Assembly (NCBI GenBank): GCA_021790855.1
Contig: JAJYFP010000061.1
Span: 1-5,307, forward strand
From: Actinomycetes bacterium
Lineage (GTDB): Bacteria; Actinomycetota; Acidimicrobiia; Acidimicrobiales; Acidimicrobiaceae
Reading direction: 5' to 3'
DNA length: 5,307 nucleotides
The notes below the pieces were generated by a model. That model made no database searches and was not told the DNA's origin. It saw only the letters and a program-made list of their open reading frames with translations. The translations under genes were made by a program, and so were the position numbers. Below, one piece after another: positions 1-5,307 of this stretch (the first letter of the stretch is position 1; every line of letters begins with the position of its first letter).

Positions 1-141
1 TCAAGTGTCTATCGCCGATTGGGCATGTACACTCCAATCAGGCAAACGCCCAACTACTAACCTCTAATTTAGGGTTTTCTCAGCAAGATTTAGATGAGTC
101 AGAGCAGGATCGTCTCCACCTCTAACCGCAACTCATTGCTG
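1..141. other. Non-coding end downstream of mdh
   Basis: No gene is visible here: every ATG on either strand meets a stop within a few tens of codons and none has a convincing ribosome binding site. A 6-bp inverted repeat GATTGG/CCAATC (17-22 with 34-39) competes with TTGGGC/GCCCAA (19-24 with 48-53). Neither is followed by a T-run on the minus strand, so I do not call an mdh terminator. No tRNA T-arm motif is present. Confidence 0.5.
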
Positions 142-1134
142 CTACGACTTCTTAACTAATTCCTTGACCTCAGATCTTTCACCAGCTAACTCTTCGGTTG
201 TCTTCAAAATAGCTTCATGTGCAAAGCCATCATGTTCTAATCCCTCTACGACTGAACAGGTGTTCCCATCTGAGGTTATTGGAAATCCAAACTGCAAACC
301 TTCTGGCACCCCGTATTCACCTTTCGAACATACAGCAAGGGAAACCCAATCGCCTTTCGGAGTTGGCGTTATGATAGAACGTACAGAGTCCATCACAGCG
401 TTAGCTGCAGAGGCTGCCGACGATGCACCGCGCGCATCAATGATAGCAGCTCCTCGCTTCTGCACCGTTGAGATGAAGTCCCGCTCCAGCCACATCCGAT
501 CAGATATAACCGTTTCAGCGGCATCTCCGCCGATCTTCGCGTTTTCAAAGTCCGGGAACTGTGTCGATGAGTGATTGCCCCAGATCGCAACGTTAGTAAC
601 GTCTTCAACTCCAACTCCGGCCTTTTTAGCAAGTTGTGTCTTAGCTCGATTCTGGTCAAGGCGCGTCATTGCGAAAAACCGATCGCTCGGTACTCCGTCT
701 GCATTTTCACGAGCAATCAATGCATTGGTATTACATGGATTACCAACTACAAAGACTCGGATGTCAGAGGCAGCGTGCTTAGCAATAGCCTCTCCTTGAG
801 GTTTGAAAATTCCGCCGTTGATCGAGAGCAGATCGCGTCTCTCCATACCAGCCTTTCGGGGTACGGAACCGATCAAAAGGGCCCAATTGACTCCGTCAAA
901 TCCACTTTTGAGATCTGAGGTTAACGTCATCGACTCAAGCGTTGCAAACGCACAGTCGTCGATCTCCATAGCAACGCCCTCAAGCGCCTTCATAGCCATA
1001 TCGATCTCAATAAGGTTCAGACTTACTTTCGTATCAGGCCCAAACAGTTCGCCAGAAGCTATACGAAAAAGCAGGGAGTAAGAGATCTGCCCAGCAGCCC
1101 CAGTAATGGCTACCTTCACTTTAGAACTACTCAT
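142..1134 (-). CDS. mdh: NAD-dependent malate dehydrogenase
   Basis: Cytosolic enzyme of the TCA cycle that interconverts malate and oxaloacetate with NAD. The 330-residue product is full length for the cytosolic-like bacterial family. It has a Rossmann nucleotide loop at residues 11-18 (TGAAGQIS), an acidic residue at the end of beta-2 (E43) consistent with NAD preference, and the substrate-binding arginines R93 and R99 in [19 protein letters not shown] lies at 131-138, D160 and R163 in TRLDQNRA, and the catalytic H188 in WGNHSS. The C-terminal [11 protein letters not shown] helix is intact. One oddity is Ser18, where most bacterial members have the third glycine of GxxGxxG; animal cytosolic MDH has Ala there, so activity is probably kept. 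The ATG start leaves the usual short lead before the first beta strand. It lies 23 bp after icd and is probably co-transcribed with it. Family assignment is near certain; cofactor preference is inferred. Confidence 0.97.
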   Translation of the reverse strand: MSSSKVKVAITGAAGQISYSLLFRIASGELFGPDTKVSLNLIEIDMAMKALEGVAMEIDDCAFATLESMTLTSDLKSGFDGVNWALLIGSVPRKAGMERRDLLSINGGIFKPQGEAIAKHAASDIRVFVVGNPCNTNALIARENADGVPSDRFFAMTRLDQNRAKTQLAKKAGVGVEDVTNVAIWGNHSSTQFPDFENAKIGGDAAETVISDRMWLERDFISTVQKRGAAIIDARGASSAASAANAVMDSVRSIITPTPKGDWVSLAVCSKGEYGVPEGLQFGFPITSDGNTCSVVEGLEHDGFAHEAILKTTEELAGERSEVKELVKKS

Positions 1135-1145
1135 ATTTGAAACTT

Positions 1146-1153
1146 TCCTCTCT
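1146..1153 (-). promoter_or_regulatory. Ribosome binding site of mdh
   Basis: The purine-rich stretch AGAGAGGA lies in the 23-bp gap between the icd stop and the mdh ATG. Its AGGA core is 11 bases from the ATG, a little farther than usual. No other start in the gap fits better, so the ATG at 1134 is kept. Having its own site means mdh can be translated independently of icd on a shared transcript. Confidence 0.6.
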
Positions 1154-1157
1154 AGAA

Positions 1158-2354
1158 CTAAAGACGATCGACGATCGCCGATGCAAACTCAGAACACTTG
1201 ACCTCAGTTGCTCCATCCATCAAACGAGCAAAGTCATAGGTAACTATCTTGTCTGAAATAGTCTTTTCAAGAGCCTTCACAATATCGTTTGCTACATCAA
1301 ACCAACCCAGGTGTTCGAACATCATAACCCCCGACAAGATAACCGAACCTGGATTGACCTTATCGAGACCAGCGTACTTAGGCGCAGTACCATGAGTTGC
1401 TTCGAACACACCATGGCCAGTCACATAGTTTATATTTCCACCAGGAGCAATTCCAATTCCACCGACTTGAGCCGCTAGAGCATCAGATAGGTAGTCTCCA
1501 TTGAGGTTCATCGTCGCAATAACGTCAAACTCATCAGGTCTAGTAAGAACCTGTTGAAGCGTGATGTCGGCAATTGCGTCTTTTACAAGGATCTTATCTC
1601 CCGCATTACCACCACAGTCATCCCAAGAGACCGCAATGTCGCTAAATTCCTCTCGAACGAGTTCGTATCCCCATCCCCTAAAGGCGCCTTCAGTAAACTT
1701 TTGGATGTTTCCCTTATGGACCAACGTTACCGAGTGTCGACCTCTAGCAACTGCATAGTTTAAGGCTGCTCTAATGAGACGCTTAGACCCGGTCTTCGAT
1801 ATTGGTTTTATCCCAATGCCAGAGTCCTCTCGAATTTTCCACCCGAAGTTGTCAAGCAAGAACTCCCGTAGCTTCGTCGCCTCGGGAGTAAGTGACTCAA
1901 CCTCCATGCCTGCGTACACATCTTCTGTATTCTCCCTGAAGATCACCATGTCTACCTTCTCTGGGTGCTTTACAGGGGAGGGGACTCCACTGAAGTACCG
2001 GACAGGACGTAAGCATACATAAAGATCAAGAAGTTGCCGAAGTGCAACGTTCAAAGATCTTATTCCTCCACCAATAGGGGTTGTCAGTGGACCTTTTATG
2101 CCGATCAGATAGTTACGAAAAGCAGTGACCGTCTCCTCCGGAAGCCACTCTCCCGTCTCTTTAAACGCCTTCTCTCCTGCAAGTACCTCGATCCACTCAA
2201 TCTTACGTCCATGTTTGAGGCATGCGGCATCGAATACGCGTCGTGAAGCGGGCCAGATATCGACTCCCGTTCCATCTCCTTCGATAAATGGTATTATCGG
2301 ATTAGATGGCACCTGAAGAGTACCATCGGAGGAAGTAGAAATTTTCTCAGGCAT
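1158..2354 (-). CDS. icd: NADP-dependent isocitrate dehydrogenase, E. coli type
   Basis: Oxidative decarboxylation of isocitrate to 2-oxoglutarate with production of NADPH, in the cytosolic TCA cycle. At 398 residues it is slightly shorter than E. coli Icd (about 416) and aligns with it from memory almost end to end. Visible are EGDGTG at 25-30, [13 protein letters not shown] at 95-107 with S100 (E. coli Ser113) and R106, R116 and R140, and Y147. K214 is in the HKGN motif, the metal-binding aspartates are D287 and D291 in NGDYLSD, and [11 protein letters not shown] follows at 319-329. K326, Y327, Y373 and R377 match the E. coli NADP-selecting residues Lys344, Tyr345, Tyr391 and Arg395, so NADP specificity is well supported. 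This is the homodimeric E. coli-like type, not the large monomeric enzyme common in actinobacteria. It heads a probable icd-mdh unit. Ser100 is the site that AceK phosphorylates in enteric bacteria, but no aceK is present here. Confidence 0.97.
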   Translation of the reverse strand: MPEKISTSSDGTLQVPSNPIIPFIEGDGTGVDIWPASRRVFDAACLKHGRKIEWIEVLAGEKAFKETGEWLPEETVTAFRNYLIGIKGPLTTPIGGGIRSLNVALRQLLDLYVCLRPVRYFSGVPSPVKHPEKVDMVIFRENTEDVYAGMEVESLTPEATKLREFLLDNFGWKIREDSGIGIKPISKTGSKRLIRAALNYAVARGRHSVTLVHKGNIQKFTEGAFRGWGYELVREEFSDIAVSWDDCGGNAGDKILVKDAIADITLQQVLTRPDEFDVIATMNLNGDYLSDALAAQVGGIGIAPGGNINYVTGHGVFEATHGTAPKYAGLDKVNPGSVILSGVMMFEHLGWFDVANDIVKALEKTISDKIVTYDFARLMDGATEVKCSEFASAIVDRL

Positions 2355-2361
2355 AGTGACA

Positions 2362-2365
2362 TCCT
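2362..2365 (-). promoter_or_regulatory. Ribosome binding site of icd
   Basis: An AGGA core sits seven bases upstream of the icd ATG. The spacing is standard and supports the ATG at 2354 as the start, leaving a 20-residue lead before the first beta strand of the dehydrogenase fold. Confidence 0.55.
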
Positions 2366-2418
2366 AGTGACCGAAAAGCAACACGTCTAATCGGATCAAA
2401 GCAATAACCACAAAGACG

Positions 2419-2433
2419 CTCTTTCTAAAAGAG
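2419..2433 (-). terminator. Weak hairpin, possible terminator after metF
   Basis: A perfect 6-bp inverted repeat (CTCTTT/AAAGAG on either strand) encloses a 3-base loop. On the minus strand it is followed by CGTCTTTG, which is only modestly T-rich. It starts about 105 bases after the metF stop. The stem is short and AT-rich and the tail has no real U-run, so it may not terminate; it could equally be leader structure of the icd transcript. Confidence 0.22.
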
Positions 2434-2538
2434 TCCGAGATGCGAATTCTTTAGCTCACCTTTCGATCTCACTCAAAACTGAAATAGGGTCGCATCCAAG
2501 ATGTCCAGTGCCACTTTACAGGTTTGACAGTACATCGA

Positions 2539-3411
2539 CTAGGAGAAAAAGGGTCTCAGAGCATCATAGATCTCATGAGTCGACTCCGCCGAGTTCATCG
2601 AGTAGATATGGACTCCTGGAACTCCTTCTTCTAAAGCTCTAGTACATAGATCAACGGCGATCTCCACACCAATCTTACGCATCTCTTCAGGGTTATCTTC
2701 GAATGAATCAAAGAGCTTCGCTAGTGCTGTCGGAACTGTCGTGCCTGTAAGGGAAGACATCTTTCTAAGGGTTGCCCAAGAGGTTGGAGCCATCACACCA
2801 GGAATAATGGGCTTTTCAACTCCCAAACGATCCATATCCTCGCGGAATCTAGAAAACACATCATGAGAAAAGTAAAACTGAGTTATAGCAAAATCAGCTA
2901 GATCCAACTTATGTTTTAAGTGGATCCTGTCAGACCTTTGGCTCAATGACTCCGGATGGCCCTCAGGGTGAGCCGCCACAGCTACACCAAAGTTACCAAC
3001 ATTTTTTGCTAAAGTGACCAACTCCGAAGCGTAGGTCAGTTCACCCTTAGGCAAAAAGGCGACTGCATCTAAAGGTGGGTCTCCTCTCAGAGCCAGAATG
3101 TCGGTAACACCAGACGCCTGGTAGGTGCGCAGTATCGACTCTAACTCATCCTTGGAGTGAGCAGCACATGTCAAGTGAGCCATAGGAATAGTCCAGCCTT
3201 GGTTCACTAACTCCGCTACTAGGGCATGCGTTCGATCTCGAGTTGAACCACCTGCTCCATAGGTTATTGAGACAAAGTCCGGACCAATTAACCTAAGAGC
3301 TTCCAAGGCGACCTCAAGGCGGTGCTGAGCCTTTTCACTCCTAGGGGGCCAAAGCTCTACCGAAAAAGTAGGTGCCTCCCCATACACCTTGGAAACCAAA
3401 ACAGAACTCAC
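2539..3411 (-). CDS. metF: 5,10-methylenetetrahydrofolate reductase
   Basis: FAD-dependent cytosolic reduction of 5,10-methylene-THF to 5-methyl-THF, the methyl donor for methionine synthase. From the chosen GTG the product has 290 residues, the usual size of bacterial MetF. Motifs in order along the TIM barrel are FSVELWPPR at 16-24 with the catalytic glutamate E19 (E. coli Glu28), SITYGAGGSTRDRT at 48-61, AHLTCAAHS at 78-86 and LALRGDPP at 106-113 with flavin-site D111. AAHPEGHPES is at 146-155, AITQFYF at 175-181 with substrate-binding Q178, IIPGVMAP at 202-209 and a GVPGVHIYSMN end motif at 263-273. A longer frame opens at another GTG at 3465 but would overlap folD by 53 bp and add 18 residues of no family character. 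The GTG at 3411 is one base after the folD stop and has an AAGGA site, so I prefer it. The layout suggests translational coupling to folD. The ELWPP form replaces the EFFPP of E. coli. Confidence 0.93.
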   Translation of the reverse strand: MSSVLVSKVYGEAPTFSVELWPPRSEKAQHRLEVALEALRLIGPDFVSITYGAGGSTRDRTHALVAELVNQGWTIPMAHLTCAAHSKDELESILRTYQASGVTDILALRGDPPLDAVAFLPKGELTYASELVTLAKNVGNFGVAVAAHPEGHPESLSQRSDRIHLKHKLDLADFAITQFYFSHDVFSRFREDMDRLGVEKPIIPGVMAPTSWATLRKMSSLTGTTVPTALAKLFDSFEDNPEEMRKIGVEIAVDLCTRALEEGVPGVHIYSMNSAESTHEIYDALRPFFS

Positions 3412-3412
3412 C

Positions 3413-4270
3413 TTAGTTACGTCCTTGAACAGCTGCCAAAAGGGTATTTTCGATAAGCATCGCACGAGTCATTGGACCTACACCACCGATTCTCGGAGTT
3501 ATCATTGAAGCGACTTCGGCGACTGACTCCTCTACATCGGATATGAGCTTCCGGCCTACAAAAAAAGTTCCAGCACCCACTACTACAGCGCCTGGTCTTA
3601 TATACTCTTTTTTAATTATGCCAGGAACCCCTGTGGCAGATACCACGACCTCCCCTTCCCGAATAACTGATCCAAGATCTTTGACACGAGAGTGAACCAC
3701 CGTAACTGCGGCGTTACAGCCAGGCAGAGTCGATGAGAGTAAAAGAGCGAGCGGACGGCCCACAGTTAGGCCACGCCCGACCACAACCACTCGTTTCCCT
3801 TCAACTGAGACACCGTTGTGTTGTAGTAGCTTCAAAATTCCCGCTGGTGTACAAGGAAGAGGGCCTGGTCTCGACATAACCAACTTACCTAGATTCATCG
3901 GATGGAGTCCATCTACATCTTTGGTTGGTCGAATCCTCTCTAAGACGACCTCTTCGAACTCAGGTCGAGGCAGGGGAAGCTGCACTAAAAACGCGCTCAC
4001 TTCTGGAGTTTCGTTAAACTCATCAACGACATCAAGTATCTGAGCCAAAGACGCTGAGGCGGGTAGATGTCTATGGAATGAGGCAATTCCGACTTCAGCA
4101 CAGTCACTGTGTTTCATCGCAACGTAGTTTGAACTCGGCCCGTCGTCGCCTACTAACACAGTTCCCAGTCCGACGTCGACTCCACTCGCCTTGAGCTCGT
4201 CCACCCTACGCTTTGCATCAAGTTTCATCTCGGTAGCGAGCGCTTGACCATCTAGAATTTGAGCCGACAA
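3413..4270 (-). CDS. folD: Methylene-THF dehydrogenase / methenyl-THF cyclohydrolase
   Basis: Bifunctional cytosolic enzyme that oxidises 5,10-methylene-THF with NADP and hydrolyses the methenyl product to 10-formyl-THF. The 285-residue product has the usual family length. Catalytic Y49 and K53 lie in NYVAMKHSDC, Q97 in VQLPLP and D120 in KDVDGLHP; these match E. coli Tyr50, Lys54, Gln98 and Asp121. PCTPAGI is at 139-145 and the Rossmann motif VVGRGLTVGRP at 163-173. The GRG form, in place of GRS, is what I recall from mycobacterial FolD. Two motifs are unusual: VVVGAGTFF at 229-237 where many members read VIDVGIN, and TPRIGGVGPMT at 258-268 where most read TPVPGGVGPMT. The start is TTG; an in-frame stop lies four codons upstream and the MSAQILDGQALA lead matches the family N-terminus. 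It sits 69 bp after purH, which uses its product, and abuts metF, which uses its substrate. Confidence 0.96.
   Translation of the reverse strand: MSAQILDGQALATEMKLDAKRRVDELKASGVDVGLGTVLVGDDGPSSNYVAMKHSDCAEVGIASFHRHLPASASLAQILDVVDEFNETPEVSAFLVQLPLPRPEFEEVVLERIRPTKDVDGLHPMNLGKLVMSRPGPLPCTPAGILKLLQHNGVSVEGKRVVVVGRGLTVGRPLALLLSSTLPGCNAAVTVVHSRVKDLGSVIREGEVVVSATGVPGIIKKEYIRPGAVVVGAGTFFVGRKLISDVEESVAEVASMITPRIGGVGPMTRAMLIENTLLAAVQGRN
3422..3426 (-). promoter_or_regulatory. Ribosome binding site of metF inside the folD end
   Basis: AAGGA lies inside the last codons of folD, ten bases before the GTG at 3411. It favours this start over the GTG at 3465. Ribosomes ending folD would stop one base before the metF start codon, which suits termination-reinitiation coupling. 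Confidence 0.5.
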
Positions 4271-4339
4271 ACCCTTACCTTCCTATCTCAATAAAAGATC
4301 GCTAACTACCTGACAAGATACTCGTCACGCCTGATTAAG
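4271..4339 (-). other. purH-folD spacer with a weak possible internal promoter
   Basis: This 69-bp spacer carries the folD ribosome binding site near its left end. On the minus strand it also has TTGTCA (five of six bases of a -35 box), a 17-base spacer and TATTGA (three of six of a -10 box). A separate promoter for folD-metF is therefore possible but poorly supported. No terminator-like stem with a T-run is visible, so read-through from purH is the simpler view. Confidence 0.25.
4278..4284 (-). promoter_or_regulatory. Strong ribosome binding site deciding the TTG start of folD
   Basis: AGGAAGG lies seven bases upstream of the TTG at 4270, an ideal distance and the strongest such site in the window. 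With the in-frame TAG just before it and the family-typical N-terminus just after, it fixes folD to a TTG start; the next in-frame ATG (Met15) would remove the first beta strand. Confidence 0.75.
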
Positions 4340-5307
4340 TTAATGCCTGAAGTGACGGTTAGCAGCAAAGACAAATGAGATGCCCAGCTCAGCAGCTCTT
4401 GTCGCTATCTCAGCATCTCTAATCGAGCCAGAAGGAGCGATCACCGCAGAAACACCTGCCGCAGCTAAAGCCTCAAGACCGTCTGGGAAAGGGAAAAATG
4501 CGTCCGAGGCTGCCACAGCTCCGATGGCGTCACCTCCAGCCTTGCCAACAGCGATCTTTGCGGAGTCCACACGGTTCTGCTGCCCACATCCAATACCGAC
4601 CGCTCTTTTATCCTTGACGATCACAATGGCATTCGAAGATGTCGCTGCGCATACCTTCCATGCAATCTCCATGTCATCGATCTCTGCAGCCGTAAGTTTC
4701 CGCTCGGTCACGCTCGAAAGTCGATCAGTAGGCTCGACCACATCGATCTCTTGAACGAGTAATGCTCCACTAACCGACCTTGCACTCCATCTTTGAGGCT
4801 TCGGTCGCTCAAGCACAACTACCCGAGTATTTTTTCGTTTCGTCGAGAGAACGGTTAGTGCCTCCTGTGTGAAACTCGGGGCTACAAGAACATCCGCTTT
4901 CGGTCGTTCCAAGATCGCGTGCGCGATCTTACTATCAACCTCACCCGCGAACGCTACCACTCCACCAAAGGCAGAGACTGGGTCACAGTCAAACGCTTGG
5001 ACATAAGCATCGTAAAGAGATTCGCTTAACGCTACTCCACACGGATTTGCGTGCTTTACAATAACCACCGAAGCTTCTGTTTCAAAGCTATTGACTAGAT
5101 TCCAGGCTGCATCTAGATCAAAGATGTTCAGGTAAGAAGGCTCAGGGCCTAACAGCCACTTAGGATCTTTCCAAAACGAGCCTCCGACTCCCTGATAGAG
5201 ATAACCTCGCTGATGCGGATTCTCTCCGTACTTCAACTCTCGTTGAAAACTAAATGCCAGATCAAGAGTCGTAGGACGATCGAGCCTACTCTCTGCCAGC
5301 CAAGAAG
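4340..5307 (-). CDS. purH: PurH C-terminal part: AICAR transformylase (partial at window edge)
   Basis: Last two steps of IMP synthesis. The visible part is the AICAR formyltransferase domain, which transfers the formyl group of 10-formyl-THF to AICAR. The frame stays open to the window edge, giving 322 visible residues; the 5' end with the IMP-cyclohydrolase (MGS-like) domain lies outside. A TTG at 5236 is not the real start: it encodes the Leu of the LKYGENPHQ motif, with 23 further in-frame residues before it. Counting from the first visible residue, catalytic K84 and H85 are in VKHANPCG, followed by SAFGGVVAF, SSNAIVIVKD, IGCGQQNRVDSAKIA, ASDAFFPFPDG and the terminal RHFRH. Small departures are SYLN for the usual SYNN and FAANRHFRH for the usual FTxxRHFRH. 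It precedes folD, the source of its 10-formyl-THF. Confidence 0.96.
   Translation of the reverse strand, partial: SWLAESRLDRPTTLDLAFSFQRELKYGENPHQRGYLYQGVGGSFWKDPKWLLGPEPSYLNIFDLDAAWNLVNSFETEASVVIVKHANPCGVALSESLYDAYVQAFDCDPVSAFGGVVAFAGEVDSKIAHAILERPKADVLVAPSFTQEALTVLSTKRKNTRVVVLERPKPQRWSARSVSGALLVQEIDVVEPTDRLSSVTERKLTAAEIDDMEIAWKVCAATSSNAIVIVKDKRAVGIGCGQQNRVDSAKIAVGKAGGDAIGAVAASDAFFPFPDGLEALAAAGVSAVIAPSGSIRDAEIATRAAELGISFVFAANRHFRH

Larger units (their letters stand above)
2355..2538 (-). other. Non-coding gap between metF and icd; probable icd-mdh promoter region
   Basis: This 184-bp stretch is the longest gap in the window and separates the folate genes from the TCA genes. It has no open frame with a plausible ribosome binding site. 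It is the natural place for an icd promoter. The best minus-strand candidate I can point to is TTGAGT, a 17-base spacer (GAGATCGAAAGGTGAGC), then TAAAGA, roughly 60-100 bases upstream of the icd ATG. It matches consensus only partly, and I would not call it a promoter on sequence alone. I recognise no riboswitch or operator palindrome. Separate transcription of icd-mdh is inferred from the gap. Confidence 0.45.

Noticed and set aside
17..53. Inverted repeats after mdh that could form a terminator stem
   Set aside because: The stems are six pairs with long loops, exclude each other and have no T-run on the minus strand.
164..574. Open plus-strand frame of 136 codons opposite mdh
   Set aside because: It lies wholly antisense to a confidently identified gene, has no recognisable motifs and low-complexity Ser/Pro/Ala-rich composition typical of a shadow frame.
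1163..1180. Short repeat of CGATCG-like units
   Set aside because: It falls on the last codons of icd (IVDRL) and is explained by coding content.
2524..2529. Perfect TTGACA on the plus strand
   Set aside because: No -10-like box at 15-19 bases, and it would drive antisense transcription into metF; a chance hexamer is likelier.
2473..2535. 20-codon minus-strand frame after metF starting MYCQTCK, with a CxxC pair
   Set aside because: Too short to judge, no purine-rich ribosome binding site before its ATG, and no wider domain.
4380..4754. Open plus-strand frame of 124 codons opposite purH
   Set aside because: Antisense to the conserved transformylase domain; its Ala/Ser-rich translation mirrors the codons of purH.
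5234..5236. TTG as a start codon making a 298-residue stand-alone AICAR transformylase
   Set aside because: The TTG is the Leu of the conserved LKYGENPHQ segment and the frame runs on upstream to the window edge, so the gene is simply cut by the window.

Overview
The window holds five protein genes, all on the minus strand, packed closely and read from right to left: purH (3' part only), folD, metF, icd and mdh. All five are ordinary enzymes of central metabolism. I found no RNA gene, mobile element, CRISPR array, phage gene or defence gene, and no clearly undescribed system. The points worth a second look are start-site choices, gene order and unusual residues in conserved motifs.

Region 4340-5307 is the AICAR-transformylase half of the bifunctional purine enzyme PurH; its N-terminal IMP-cyclohydrolase half lies beyond the right edge. 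A 69-bp gap leads to folD (3413-4270), which starts with TTG. metF follows with almost no gap: its preferred GTG start is one base after the folD stop. These three genes form a one-carbon unit. FolD interconverts 5,10-methylene-THF and 10-formyl-THF, PurH consumes 10-formyl-THF in purine synthesis, and MetF diverts 5,10-methylene-THF to 5-methyl-THF for methionine.

A 184-bp non-coding gap (2355-2538) separates this unit from a second pair: icd (NADP-dependent isocitrate dehydrogenase, 1158-2354) and, 23 bp on, mdh (malate dehydrogenase, 142-1134). These are two TCA-cycle oxidoreductases. The gap is the likely site of an icd-mdh promoter and of any metF terminator, but neither signal is strong. 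The last 141 bp after mdh hold no gene that I can see.

Organism: the order purH-folD-...-mdh recalls actinobacteria (from memory, Streptomyces has purN-purH near folD and mdh). FolD carries the GRGxTVGRP form of the nucleotide-binding motif that I associate with actinobacteria, and Mdh is the cytosolic-like [14 protein letters not shown] type used there. By eye, G+C is only around half, low for most actinobacteria. A low- to mid-GC aquatic lineage such as Acidimicrobiia would fit, but that is inference and a database search is needed to settle it.
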